From Clostridiales bacterium (GTDB lineage Bacteria; Bacillota; Clostridia; Oscillospirales; Oscillospiraceae), in the NCBI GenBank assembly GCA_022764045.1, contig JALERU010000062.1:1-64000 (forward strand): 64,000 bases of DNA, given 5' to 3'. The notes beneath the pieces were generated by a model that saw nothing but the letters and a program-made list of their open reading frames with translations, did no database searches and was not told where the DNA came from. The position numbers and the translations under genes were made by a program. This document shows, in pieces, positions 8,281-15,163 of this stretch (positions are counted from its first letter, which is position 1; the number at the start of each line of letters is the position of its first letter).

Positions 8281-8922
8281 TCAAGAGAGCTCGTAAATGG
8301 GCATTCGGGAAAAGGGGTCCAGGGGAACGGTTCCCAGGGGCTCCCCCTCTTGACCAGCCAGGGCGATGTTGGAAATGTTATAATGGGAGCTCTCTGACGG
8401 GTCGGAATAGGTCTGGCAGAACCAGAAGTAGCGCAGATGGTCCTGGGTCTCCTGGATGGGGACTGAATAGGCGTAGGGAGAGTCGGCGATGATCCGGGCG
8501 GTGACGGCCTGGGGGCAGTCCTCCACGACACCCAGGCAGAGGACATATCCGGGCTGCTCCTCAGAGGGGGAAAGGTGGAAGGTCACAGAAGGCTTACTCT
8601 CCTGGGAGAGGTCCACCGCCAGCAGGGGCCAGCTCATCCAGGTCAAGTGGGAGCGGCCAGTGTGGCTGAAGGGGGTGACCATGAGGATGTTTTCATTTTT
8701 GGACAGGAGGAAGCGGACCTTGCCGGACTGGACCTCCGTCACAATCTGTGTCTTTCCGGCGGAGACGGTTTTTTCTGACAGGTGAATGGCAGCGGTGGGC
8801 GACAACATGGGATAGAACAGGAAGCAAAGCATGGCCAAACAGGCCGCGCCCATCCCCAGGGCCGCCAGGCACCAGCGGCGGGCCTTCTGCCGTCTGGTGG
8901 GGCGTTTCTTTGTTTTTCTCAT
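8281..8922 (-). CDS. Single-TM partner protein of HAAS cassette 2
   Basis: A 213-residue protein with a highly basic N-terminus (MRKTKKRPTRRQKARR), one membrane helix (about 17-37) and an outer domain. Sequence shared with its paralogues includes KNENILMVTPF, LRYFWFCQTY and a C-terminal LAGQEGEPLGT. Coupled to the upstream HAAS gene by a 4-nt overlap. No catalytic or metal-binding pattern is visible. Probably a membrane-anchored sensor or binding partner, by context only. Confidence 0.85.
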   Translation of the reverse strand: MRKTKKRPTRRQKARRWCLAALGMGAACLAMLCFLFYPMLSPTAAIHLSEKTVSAGKTQIVTEVQSGKVRFLLSKNENILMVTPFSHTGRSHLTWMSWPLLAVDLSQESKPSVTFHLSPSEEQPGYVLCLGVVEDCPQAVTARIIADSPYAYSVPIQETQDHLRYFWFCQTYSDPSESSHYNISNIALAGQEGEPLGTVPLDPFSRMPIYELS

Positions 8923-9683
8923 GGCAATACCTCCTCCCAGGGCAGGGGGATCTCCGCGTCGATCCGGGTGCCGTAGTGGTCATAGCGGGCGGTGAGGGCC
9001 TCCCCCGGGGAGAGGGGGATGGTGTACCAGCTATAGCAAGCCAACCCCCAATTTAAGGAGGATTCTAAGGACCCTGTTTCCTGGGAGGGGAAGGTCAATG
9101 CCACCTCACGGGAGGTGTTCAGGCGAGCCAGGTGCTGGCTGTATTGGACGGTGTAAAGGTAGGCGGTGTAATTCTCGCCGGTGGGCTCCAGGCCCACAGC
9201 GTAGATCGACAGGATGTTTTGGTTGGGAAGCTGGTAGCGCAAATCCAGGGGTGTCAGGTTGGGGACCTGGCGGGACTGCCCGGTGTCGCTGTTGAAAACC
9301 ACGGTGTGTGTGGTTTGGATGGGGTCGTTCCTGGCGGCCAGGTAATCCTTTACCAGGAAGGGAAGGTACCAGCCATAGTGCAGAAGGGCCAGGACAAGGA
9401 GCAGGACAGCCACGGGGGCCAGCCGGGAGAGAACCAGCCAGCGGAGAGGGTATTCCCGGTCCAGGGCCTTGCCCACCTCATCCGGCTCTCCCATGGCTTC
9501 CAGGGCCAGGGCTTGGGCGGCCTCCGGGGGGTGACCGGCGTCCATCAGTGCCTGGGTGTGGTCGGCGATGTGGTCGGTGAGCTCTTTGTGGATCGCCGCC
9601 TTTTCCTTTTTGGTGGCGTGGCGGACGAACTGGCAGACCCGGTCGCCGTAGGCGGCGGTTTGTTTTTCCCTCACGCCGGTCAC
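8919..9683 (-). CDS. HAAS-domain membrane signalling protein, cassette 2
   Basis: A 254-residue paralogue of the proteins at 7468 and 10731. The N-terminal helical domain reads VCQFVRHATKKEKAAIHKEL, then ALEAMGEPDEVGKALDREYP, then LRWLVLSRLA and one membrane helix. The outer domain contains PLDLRYQLP, YAVGLEP and YTAYLYTVQYS, and ends in YDHYGTRIDAEIPLPWEEV. The start overlaps the padR stop by 4 nt, so regulator and cassette 2 are translated together. Confidence 0.88.
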   Translation of the reverse strand: MTGVREKQTAAYGDRVCQFVRHATKKEKAAIHKELTDHIADHTQALMDAGHPPEAAQALALEAMGEPDEVGKALDREYPLRWLVLSRLAPVAVLLLVLALLHYGWYLPFLVKDYLAARNDPIQTTHTVVFNSDTGQSRQVPNLTPLDLRYQLPNQNILSIYAVGLEPTGENYTAYLYTVQYSQHLARLNTSREVALTFPSQETGSLESSLNWGLACYSWYTIPLSPGEALTARYDHYGTRIDAEIPLPWEEVLP

Positions 9684-10006
9684 CCCGTGATAAAACCCAG
9701 CACGGAGTTGACGCCGTGGGCGTATTCCTCCCAGTCGGCGGTCTCCTGGGCCAGTTGCTTCAGGCCCTTTTTGGTGATGTGGTAATACTTCCGGGTCCGT
9801 CCGCTCACCTCGGCCTCATAGGCGGTGACATGGCCCCCGTTTTCCAGTTTTTTCAGCACGGGGTACAGGGTGCCCTCCTTCATCTGGAAGGTGTGGTCGG
9901 AGCGGCGTTCCAGCTCGGTGATCATCTGGTAGCCGTAGAGGTCCTGGCCCTTGAGCAGGGAGAGGACCAGCAGGGATGTGTGCTCTAACGTCTTTTTGCG
10001 TTCCAT
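9680..10006 (-). CDS. PadR-family transcriptional regulator
   Basis: A 108-residue winged-helix regulator of the PadR type: HTSLLVLSLLKGQDLYGYQM, then the wing with EGTLYPVLKKLENGGHVTAYEAE and GRTRKYYHITKKGLKQL. These positions match the PadR signature (LYPxLxxLExxGxV, RxYYxLTxxG). It lies inside the HAAS operon, between cassettes 1 and 2, with AAGGAGGTATCTTC before the ATG. It likely controls the operon promoter near 11519-11547, where an inverted repeat overlaps the -10/-35 spacer. The ligand is unknown. Confidence 0.93.
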   Translation of the reverse strand: MERKKTLEHTSLLVLSLLKGQDLYGYQMITELERRSDHTFQMKEGTLYPVLKKLENGGHVTAYEAEVSGRTRKYYHITKKGLKQLAQETADWEEYAHGVNSVLGFITG

Positions 10007-10035
10007 GAAGATACCTCCTTGCGGTGTCTGTGTGG

Positions 10036-10734
10036 TTAGTAGATGGTGTGATAGCCTCGGATGGCGGAGGAGAAGCCCCGGGGGCCTAAGGCGTCAAGCT
10101 GGTTGCCCGCCTGGTCGAAGAGGGTGAGGGTATAGACGTAATAGTCGTTTGCGCCGGTAGGGGGAAGCTCTGTCCACAGCCAAAAAAAACCGTAGCCGTA
10201 GGGGCTTTGCTTCACCGGGGCGGTGCCGGTCCAGAGAGTGGAAGGGGTCTCGTCCTCCGCGGTGTTTCCCACGAAGGAGAGGGCGGCGGTGGCCTTTACC
10301 GTGGCGGCCTCCGGCAGCTGGGTGGTGCCCAGCAGGCAGGCAAAGAAGCGGTCGTGGCTTTCGTCCTCCAGGGAGAACCCGCAGAGGGAGCCCGTCCGCT
10401 GCGCCGGGTCGAGAGGGACGGCGCCCAGGTCGAAGCAGAAACTTGCGTGGCTGGCCTCCTTTAGGCGGACCAGGGGATTGCGGTAAAGGGGGACGATCAT
10501 CAGAACGTCCTGGTTTCCCGTCAGGAAAAAGGTGGTGTTGTCCAGGGTTTTGGTGTCCAGCACCGTGGTTTGGGCGGTGCAATTTTGCCGCTCTGCCTCC
10601 CGCAGGGCCTGCTCCAGGGTGAGAGAGGGAGCATTGTCCAGGCCCCGCAGAAGGAGAAAGAGCAGGAGGCAGGCCAGGGCCAGTCCGCCCCAGAGAAGAG
10701 CCTTTTTCTTTTGAGGAAAGAATGCCTTTTTCAT
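10036..10734 (-). CDS. Single-TM partner protein of HAAS cassette 1
   Basis: A 232-residue protein with a Lys-rich start, one membrane helix (about 12-30, ALLWGGLALACLLLFLLL) and an outer domain. Paralogous features are TGNQDVLMIVPLYRN, YGFFWLWTEL and LFDQAGNQLDALG. The start overlaps the HAAS gene stop by 4 nt. It is followed 29 nt later by padR. No known family recognised. It is more diverged from the other two partners than those are from each other, as judged by eye. Confidence 0.84.
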   Translation of the reverse strand: MKKAFFPQKKKALLWGGLALACLLLFLLLRGLDNAPSLTLEQALREAERQNCTAQTTVLDTKTLDNTTFFLTGNQDVLMIVPLYRNPLVRLKEASHASFCFDLGAVPLDPAQRTGSLCGFSLEDESHDRFFACLLGTTQLPEAATVKATAALSFVGNTAEDETPSTLWTGTAPVKQSPYGYGFFWLWTELPPTGANDYYVYTLTLFDQAGNQLDALGPRGFSSAIRGYHTIY

Positions 10735-11471
10735 GGGCTCACCTCCTCCCAGGGCAGGGGGATCTCCGCGTCAAACCGGGTGCCGTTGTAGTCAAAGTGG
10801 GCCACCGGGTGGGCGCCGAAGGGAAGCTCCTGCAGCTGGTACAGGGCGAAGTAGCGGCAGCCGCAGCCCTCCCCCATGGGTATGTAGGCGTAGGAGGCCT
10901 CTGTTTCCCAGGTAAAGGACAGGCGCTGGACAGGGTGGTCGATGGGTTGGAAGGGGCCGCCGCTGTAGTCCACGGCGCAGAGGTAAGCGGTGTAGGCGCC
11001 CGCCTCTCCCTCGGCCAGGCCCACGGCGTAGAGGAACAAGGTGGAGCCTCCGGGCAGGTCATATTGGAAGTCCAGGGGGACCAGCTCCGGCAAGGTGTCC
11101 AGGTGCCAGTCAAAGGACATGGGGTCGTACTTGGCTTGGTAATAGTTGTGAGCCTGGCCGATGGGCGCAGGGAGATACAGAACCAGCAGCACCACCGAAG
11201 CCACCAAAGCAAAGGCCGCCAGGCGGGAGAGGACCCACCACCGCCGGGGAAAAGCCTCATTTAAGGCCTGCCCCACGTCCTGGGGATCTCCCATGGCCTC
11301 CACGGCCAGTCGTTGGGCGTGGCCGGCGTCGTAGCCGGCGGCCAGAAGGGCCTCGGTGTGGTCCTCAATATGGGCCTCCAGCTCCGCCTGGACAGCGGTT
11401 TTTTCTTTGGCGGTGGCGTAGCGAAGGCAGGCGCAGACGGTTTTGCCGTAGGTATCTGGGGTTTGAGACAT
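10731..11471 (-). CDS. HAAS-domain membrane signalling protein, cassette 1
   Basis: A 246-residue protein and first gene of the operon. The HAAS domain reads VCACLRYATAKEKTAVQAEL, then AVEAMGDPQDVGQALNEAFP, then RRWWVLSRLA and one membrane helix. The outer domain has PLDFQYDLPGG, YAVGLAE and YTAYLCAVDYS, and ends in FDYNGTRFDAEIPLPWEEV. Near-identical module order in three copies shows tandem duplication of a whole two-gene cassette. Ribosome site AGGAGTGG precedes the ATG; the promoter is about 50 nt upstream. Confidence 0.88.
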   Translation of the reverse strand: MSQTPDTYGKTVCACLRYATAKEKTAVQAELEAHIEDHTEALLAAGYDAGHAQRLAVEAMGDPQDVGQALNEAFPRRWWVLSRLAAFALVASVVLLVLYLPAPIGQAHNYYQAKYDPMSFDWHLDTLPELVPLDFQYDLPGGSTLFLYAVGLAEGEAGAYTAYLCAVDYSGGPFQPIDHPVQRLSFTWETEASYAYIPMGEGCGCRYFALYQLQELPFGAHPVAHFDYNGTRFDAEIPLPWEEVSP

Positions 11472-11518
11472 GTGGCCACTCCTTTCTGAACGACTGAATG
11501 CCTCGAGCTTCTAAGTAT

Positions 11519-11547
11519 ATAATACATAGTGAGTCGAGGTATGTCAA
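11519..11547 (-). promoter_or_regulatory. Promoter of the HAAS/PadR operon with candidate PadR operator
   Basis: Minus-strand TTGACA (11542-11547), 17-nt spacer, TATTAT (11519-11524). A perfect inverted repeat ACATA-N11-TATGT (11524-11544) fills the spacer and overlaps both hexamers, as expected of a PadR-type repressor site. Binding by this PadR is inference. Confidence 0.75.
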
Positions 11548-11548
11548 G

Positions 11549-11586
11549 GAAAAAAGCGCCAGCCCAAGAAAATGTTGGGCTGGCGT
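11549..11586 (-). terminator. Terminator of the zinc ABC operon
   Basis: Stem CGCCAGCCCAA / TTGGGCTGGCG with a T6 tract on the minus strand. Confidence 0.85.
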
Positions 11587-11599
11587 CGTTTGTGTTTGC

Positions 11600-12445
11600 T
11601 CAGCGGGCCCGCTTAAACAGCAGGGTGAGAAAGAACCACAGGGCCAAAAGAAGGGTGATGGAGGCGCCGGTGGAGGCACCGAAATAGTAGGAGACCATGA
11701 GCCCCCCGATGCCGCAGACGATGCCCCCCAACACGGAGATCAGGTGGTATTGGGGCAGGTTCCGGGCGATGTTCCGGGCGGCGGCGCCGGGGAGGACCAG
11801 CAGGGCGTTGATGACCAGCAGGCCCACCCAGGTCATGGTGATGGTGACCACCACGGCGATGGCGGCGGTGAAAAGAAAGTTCTTCCAAAAGACCTGGATG
11901 CCCCGGCTGTCGGCCAGGGCCTGGTGGACCGAGGAGAGCATCATTTGATTGAAGGAGGTGACCCACAGCACCACCAGGGCCAGGAGGATCAAAGCCAGCA
12001 GGCCGATCTCCGCCGGGGCCACGCTGAGGATATCGCCGATGAGGAGGTTGTTAAACTTGGTGAAGCTCTGCCCCCCCAGAGTGCTTAGGAAGATCCCCAG
12101 GGCCACGGCGGCGGAGGAAAAGACACTGATGGCCGTGTCGCTGGCCATGTGGGTCTTTTGGCGGACCAGGGTGAAGAGGAGGGCGATGACCACCGAGAAG
12201 ATTACCGCCGCCCCCACTGGGGCCGCCAGGCCGCAGATGGCCCCGATGGCCATGCCGGTAAAGGCCGAGTGGCCCAGGGCGTCGGAGAAAAAGGCCATGC
12301 GGCTCTCTACCACCATGGTGGACAGCAAGCCGAAGAGGGGGGTGACCACCAGCACGGCCAGCAGGGCGTTTTTCATAAAGAGCATGGTGTCCGGGGCGGC
12401 CCACTCAAAGGGGAGCCAGGAGACCAGCCAGTACCAAACACTCAT
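11600..12445 (-). CDS. znuB: Zinc/manganese ABC transporter permease
   Basis: A 281-residue integral membrane protein of the ABC-3 (ZnuB/MntB) family with about eight hydrophobic helices. Characteristic stretches are FFSDALGHSAFTGMAIG (coupling region to the ATPase) and GLLVINALLVLPGAAARNIA. The frame stays open far upstream, but the start is ATG 12445, which overlaps the ATPase stop in ATGA. It forms the membrane channel of the importer encoded by the two preceding genes. Metal choice (Zn or Mn) is not fixed by this subunit. Confidence 0.95.
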   Translation of the reverse strand: MSVWYWLVSWLPFEWAAPDTMLFMKNALLAVLVVTPLFGLLSTMVVESRMAFFSDALGHSAFTGMAIGAICGLAAPVGAAVIFSVVIALLFTLVRQKTHMASDTAISVFSSAAVALGIFLSTLGGQSFTKFNNLLIGDILSVAPAEIGLLALILLALVVLWVTSFNQMMLSSVHQALADSRGIQVFWKNFLFTAAIAVVVTITMTWVGLLVINALLVLPGAAARNIARNLPQYHLISVLGGIVCGIGGLMVSYYFGASTGASITLLLALWFFLTLLFKRAR

Positions 12446-13227
12446 TGTGGTTTGCCCCCTTCCTCGCCCAGGTTCAGGTGAAAGACCGCCTGAAATTCCG
12501 GGGACTGTAACACCTCCACCGGGGTGCCTACCTTCAGGATAGCCTGCTGGAGGAGGATCACCTTGTCGGCGTAATGGCGGAGGGTGGAGAAGTCGTGGGT
12601 GGAGAAGAGGATGGAGAGATCGTATTTCTGGCGGATTTCGTCCAGCATCTCCAACAGCAGATGCTCGCCTCCCACGTCCACCCCGGATAGGGGCTCGTCC
12701 AGAATGAGGATCTGGGGGATGGGCTCCAGGGCCAGGGCCAGCAGGACCCGCTGGAGCTCCCCGCCGGAGAGGGAGCCGATGCGCTTGTGCAACAGAGCCT
12801 CTCCGTGGACCCGGGACAGGCATTCAGTGACCTTCTCCCGCAGGGGAGCGGGGACGGGCAGAAAGACCGGCCAGCGGCTGATGGCGGCGGTGAAAAAGTC
12901 CAGCACGCTGATGGGGCAGCTACGGTCAAAGCTGGGGCTCTGGGGTACGTAGCCGATTTTCGGGTGACTGGGGTAGCCTCCGGCCAGCTCAAATTGGATG
13001 GAGCCCACATAGGGAATCTGACCCAGAATGCTGCGGAAGAGGGAGGATTTCCCCGCCCCGTTGGGGCCGATGAGGGCCACAATCTCCCGGCAGTTGAGCT
13101 GGAAGCTGATGTCCCGCAGGATGCTCTCTCCCTCCAGGGTGACCCCCAGGTTCTTGACCTGGAGGCGGCAGGTGCCGGGCTTGCCGGGCATGGGGATGCG
13201 GCTGTAATGTTGTTTGGTCAATCTCAT
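12442..13227 (-). CDS. znuC: Zinc/manganese ABC transporter ATP-binding protein
   Basis: A 261-residue ATPase subunit. Walker A GPNGAGKSS at residues 54-62, Q-loop in YVPQSPSF, signature LSGGELQRV at 153-161, Walker B ILILDEP around 173-179 and the H-loop FSTHDFS follow in order. The N-terminal 20 residues before the nucleotide domain are longer than usual, so a later start is possible. Start and stop overlap both neighbours by 4 nt, giving a tightly coupled A-C-B operon. Confidence 0.96.
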   Translation of the reverse strand: MRLTKQHYSRIPMPGKPGTCRLQVKNLGVTLEGESILRDISFQLNCREIVALIGPNGAGKSSLFRSILGQIPYVGSIQFELAGGYPSHPKIGYVPQSPSFDRSCPISVLDFFTAAISRWPVFLPVPAPLREKVTECLSRVHGEALLHKRIGSLSGGELQRVLLALALEPIPQILILDEPLSGVDVGGEHLLLEMLDEIRQKYDLSILFSTHDFSTLRHYADKVILLQQAILKVGTPVEVLQSPEFQAVFHLNLGEEGGKPQ

Positions 13228-14177
13228 GTGTATGCCTCCAGAAGGGTATTGACGTTGGTTTGCAGGAGGTTCAAATAGAGGGACACGCCGGGGGCGTCGT
13301 CATGGCGGCTCATCATCAGGTCCAGGGGAAAGACCGCCACACCGCACTCCCGGTGGATCATCTGGGCGGTGGCGGTGGCCCCGTTTGCCTCGGTGAAGAT
13401 GGCGGGGAGGTGGTGGTATTCGATCTCCTCCACAATGCCGACCACTTCCTTGGCGGAGGCCTCGCTGCCCGCCTCCTCCTCCATGGCCCGGAGGATTTCC
13501 AGGTCAAAGGCGTCGGCAAAGTAGCCGAAGCCGTCGTGGAAGGTGATGAGCTCCCGGCAGGGGAGGGTGGACAGGGCGGTTTTCATCAGGGCATAGGCCT
13601 GGGAGATCTGATCGGTGGCCAACTTGGCGTTGGTCTCGTAAAGGGCGGCGTTGGCCGGGTCGATCTGGGCCAGGCCCTGGGCCAGGTTTTCCAGCATGGA
13701 GCAGGCCCGCTGGGGGTCCATCCAGATATGGGGGTCGTCCTCATGGTCGTGGCCGGGGAGGGCGGGGTTGTCCTCCTCTTCCTCGCCTGGGGTGTCGTGG
13801 TCGTGATTGTGGGCTTCGCCCTCCAAGAGGGGGATGCCCTGGGAACAGTCGATCTGAGGGGTGTCGGCCACGGTCTCCAGGGCACTCTCCATGGCTTCCT
13901 CCAGACCGGCGCCGCTCAGGAGGATGACGTCAGCCCGTTCCAGCGCCTTCATGTCCTGAACGGTGAGGGTGTAGTCATGCAGGCAGCTCACCGACTGGTC
14001 GATCATCAGGGAGACGGCGGTGTCCTCCACCCCGCGGGTCACTTCACAGGCAAAGAGATACACGGGGTAGGTGGTGGCCAGAAGCTGGCGGGCTGCCTGC
14101 TGCCTTGGCTGGGCGGGGGTACAGGCAGACAGAAACAGGAACAGAGCCAGCAGGGCCGGCAGGCATTTTCGTCCCAT
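13224..14177 (-). CDS. znuA: Zinc/manganese-binding lipoprotein of ABC importer
   Basis: A 317-residue cluster A-I substrate-binding protein. The lipobox LSAC (Cys19) marks it as a lipoprotein. Likely ligands are His67 (LHDYTL), His150 (DPHIWMD), His214 (ITFHDGFGYF) and an Asp in the C-terminal lobe. A His/Asp/Glu-rich loop at about 123-150 (HNHDHD, GHDHEDDPH) is typical of zinc-specific ZnuA proteins, which favours zinc over manganese. First gene of the operon. Confidence 0.95.
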   Translation of the reverse strand: MGRKCLPALLALFLFLSACTPAQPRQQAARQLLATTYPVYLFACEVTRGVEDTAVSLMIDQSVSCLHDYTLTVQDMKALERADVILLSGAGLEEAMESALETVADTPQIDCSQGIPLLEGEAHNHDHDTPGEEEEDNPALPGHDHEDDPHIWMDPQRACSMLENLAQGLAQIDPANAALYETNAKLATDQISQAYALMKTALSTLPCRELITFHDGFGYFADAFDLEILRAMEEEAGSEASAKEVVGIVEEIEYHHLPAIFTEANGATATAQMIHRECGVAVFPLDLMMSRHDDAPGVSLYLNLLQTNVNTLLEAYT

Positions 14178-14213
14178 GGGGATCTCCTTTCAAAAATCAT
14201 GCAATAACACTTC

Positions 14214-14242
14214 ATTATACCGTAGAGAATCCAATTTGTAAA
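14214..14242 (-). promoter_or_regulatory. Promoter of the znuACB operon
   Basis: TTTACA (14237-14242), 17-nt spacer, TATAAT (14214-14219) on the minus strand. An imperfect ATAA-N7-TTAT palindrome overlaps the -10. It does not match a Zur box well, so zinc control is not claimed from this alone. Confidence 0.75.
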
Positions 14243-14377
14243 ACAAAAAAGGAAAGAACGGGTTAAGAATATACAGAAAAACATAAGAAAAGAGATTCTA
14301 TTTGGAGGGAAAGATGTGGCTGGGCGGATGAAAAAAGGTTGTATTCTGGGGCAAACTGATGGCAGGAGGACGACCAT

Positions 14378-15103
14378 ATGGAGTACTATCACAACCCCGG
14401 GAAACAATTAGAGATCCAGTTGGACGGGAAGGACTATCTGCGTCACGGCATCCGCACCCATTTTGTGGAGGTGGGGGAGGATTATGTGGATCTTTTCCGC
14501 CGGTATGTGGCCCCGGTGTATCAGCCGGGAGACTGGGTGGCGGTGAGCGAAAAGGTGGCCGCCCTATGCCAGGGGAGAGTGCTCCGCCGGGAGGAAATTC
14601 AGATTACTTGGCTGGCCCGGCTGCTGGCCCGCCTGGTCCACCAGACCCCGGCGGGGCCGGGGATGGGGTTGCCGGTGAAGATGCAGTTTGCCCTGGACCA
14701 GGAAGGCCGGGGGAAGGTGCTGTGGGCCGCCTTTCGGGCGGGGCTGGACAAGCTGCGGGGAATTCGGGGCACCTTTTACCGGCTGCTGGGGCCTGAGGTC
14801 CGGGGACTGGATGGGTTCTATGGGGGGGATATCCCGGCCTATGCCGACCTGGGCATCCGCATCCCGGCGGAGCCGGACAAGCTGTGTGACCAGGTCTATG
14901 AGCAGACGGGGATCGTCAGCTACATTGTGGACGCCAACGGCCTGGGGGTAGAGCTGCTGGGTAAGGCGTCGGTGATCCGGGAGTCGGAGGAATGGCTGAC
15001 AGGGGTCATTCGAGACAACCCGGCGGGGCAGGAGAGGCAACTGACGCCTTTCATTTTGGTGAGAAAAAAGAGCCGGGAGGAGACGAATCCCGCGGACGCA
15101 TAA
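14378..15103 (+). CDS. CofE-like (F420-0:gamma-glutamyl ligase family) protein
   Basis: A 241-residue protein. Residues 50-68 read GDWVAVSEKVAALCQGR, close to the GDxxxxxxKVxxxxxGR segment near the N-terminus of CofE. The C-terminal DANGLGVELLGKASVI also fits. True F420 synthesis genes are absent from the window, and F420 is not expected in this lineage, so it may ligate glutamate to another acceptor. Start ATG 14378 follows AGGAGGACGACC. It stands alone between two operons. Confidence 0.8.
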   Translation: MEYYHNPGKQLEIQLDGKDYLRHGIRTHFVEVGEDYVDLFRRYVAPVYQPGDWVAVSEKVAALCQGRVLRREEIQITWLARLLARLVHQTPAGPGMGLPVKMQFALDQEGRGKVLWAAFRAGLDKLRGIRGTFYRLLGPEVRGLDGFYGGDIPAYADLGIRIPAEPDKLCDQVYEQTGIVSYIVDANGLGVELLGKASVIRESEEWLTGVIRDNPAGQERQLTPFILVRKKSREETNPADA

Positions 15104-15111
15104 CCATAGAA

Positions 15112-15146
15112 AAAACCGGACAGTCCCGAAAGACTGTCCGGTTTCG
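15112..15146. terminator. Bidirectional terminator between cofE-like gene and hppA
   Basis: Stem AACCGGACAGTC / GACTGTCCGGTT. The minus strand has a T6 run (for hppA); the plus strand has a weaker T-rich tail. Confidence 0.8.
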
Positions 15147-15163
15147 TTTGTGATTGGAAGGGG

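Noticed and set aside
11600-12823. 407-residue version of ZnuB
   Set aside because: The extra N-terminus is the ATPase gene read in another frame; the conserved permease begins at 12445 in an ATGA overlap.
14195-14242. Zur box upstream of znuA
   Set aside because: The only dyad (ATAA-N7-TTAT) is weak and does not fit the known Zur consensus.
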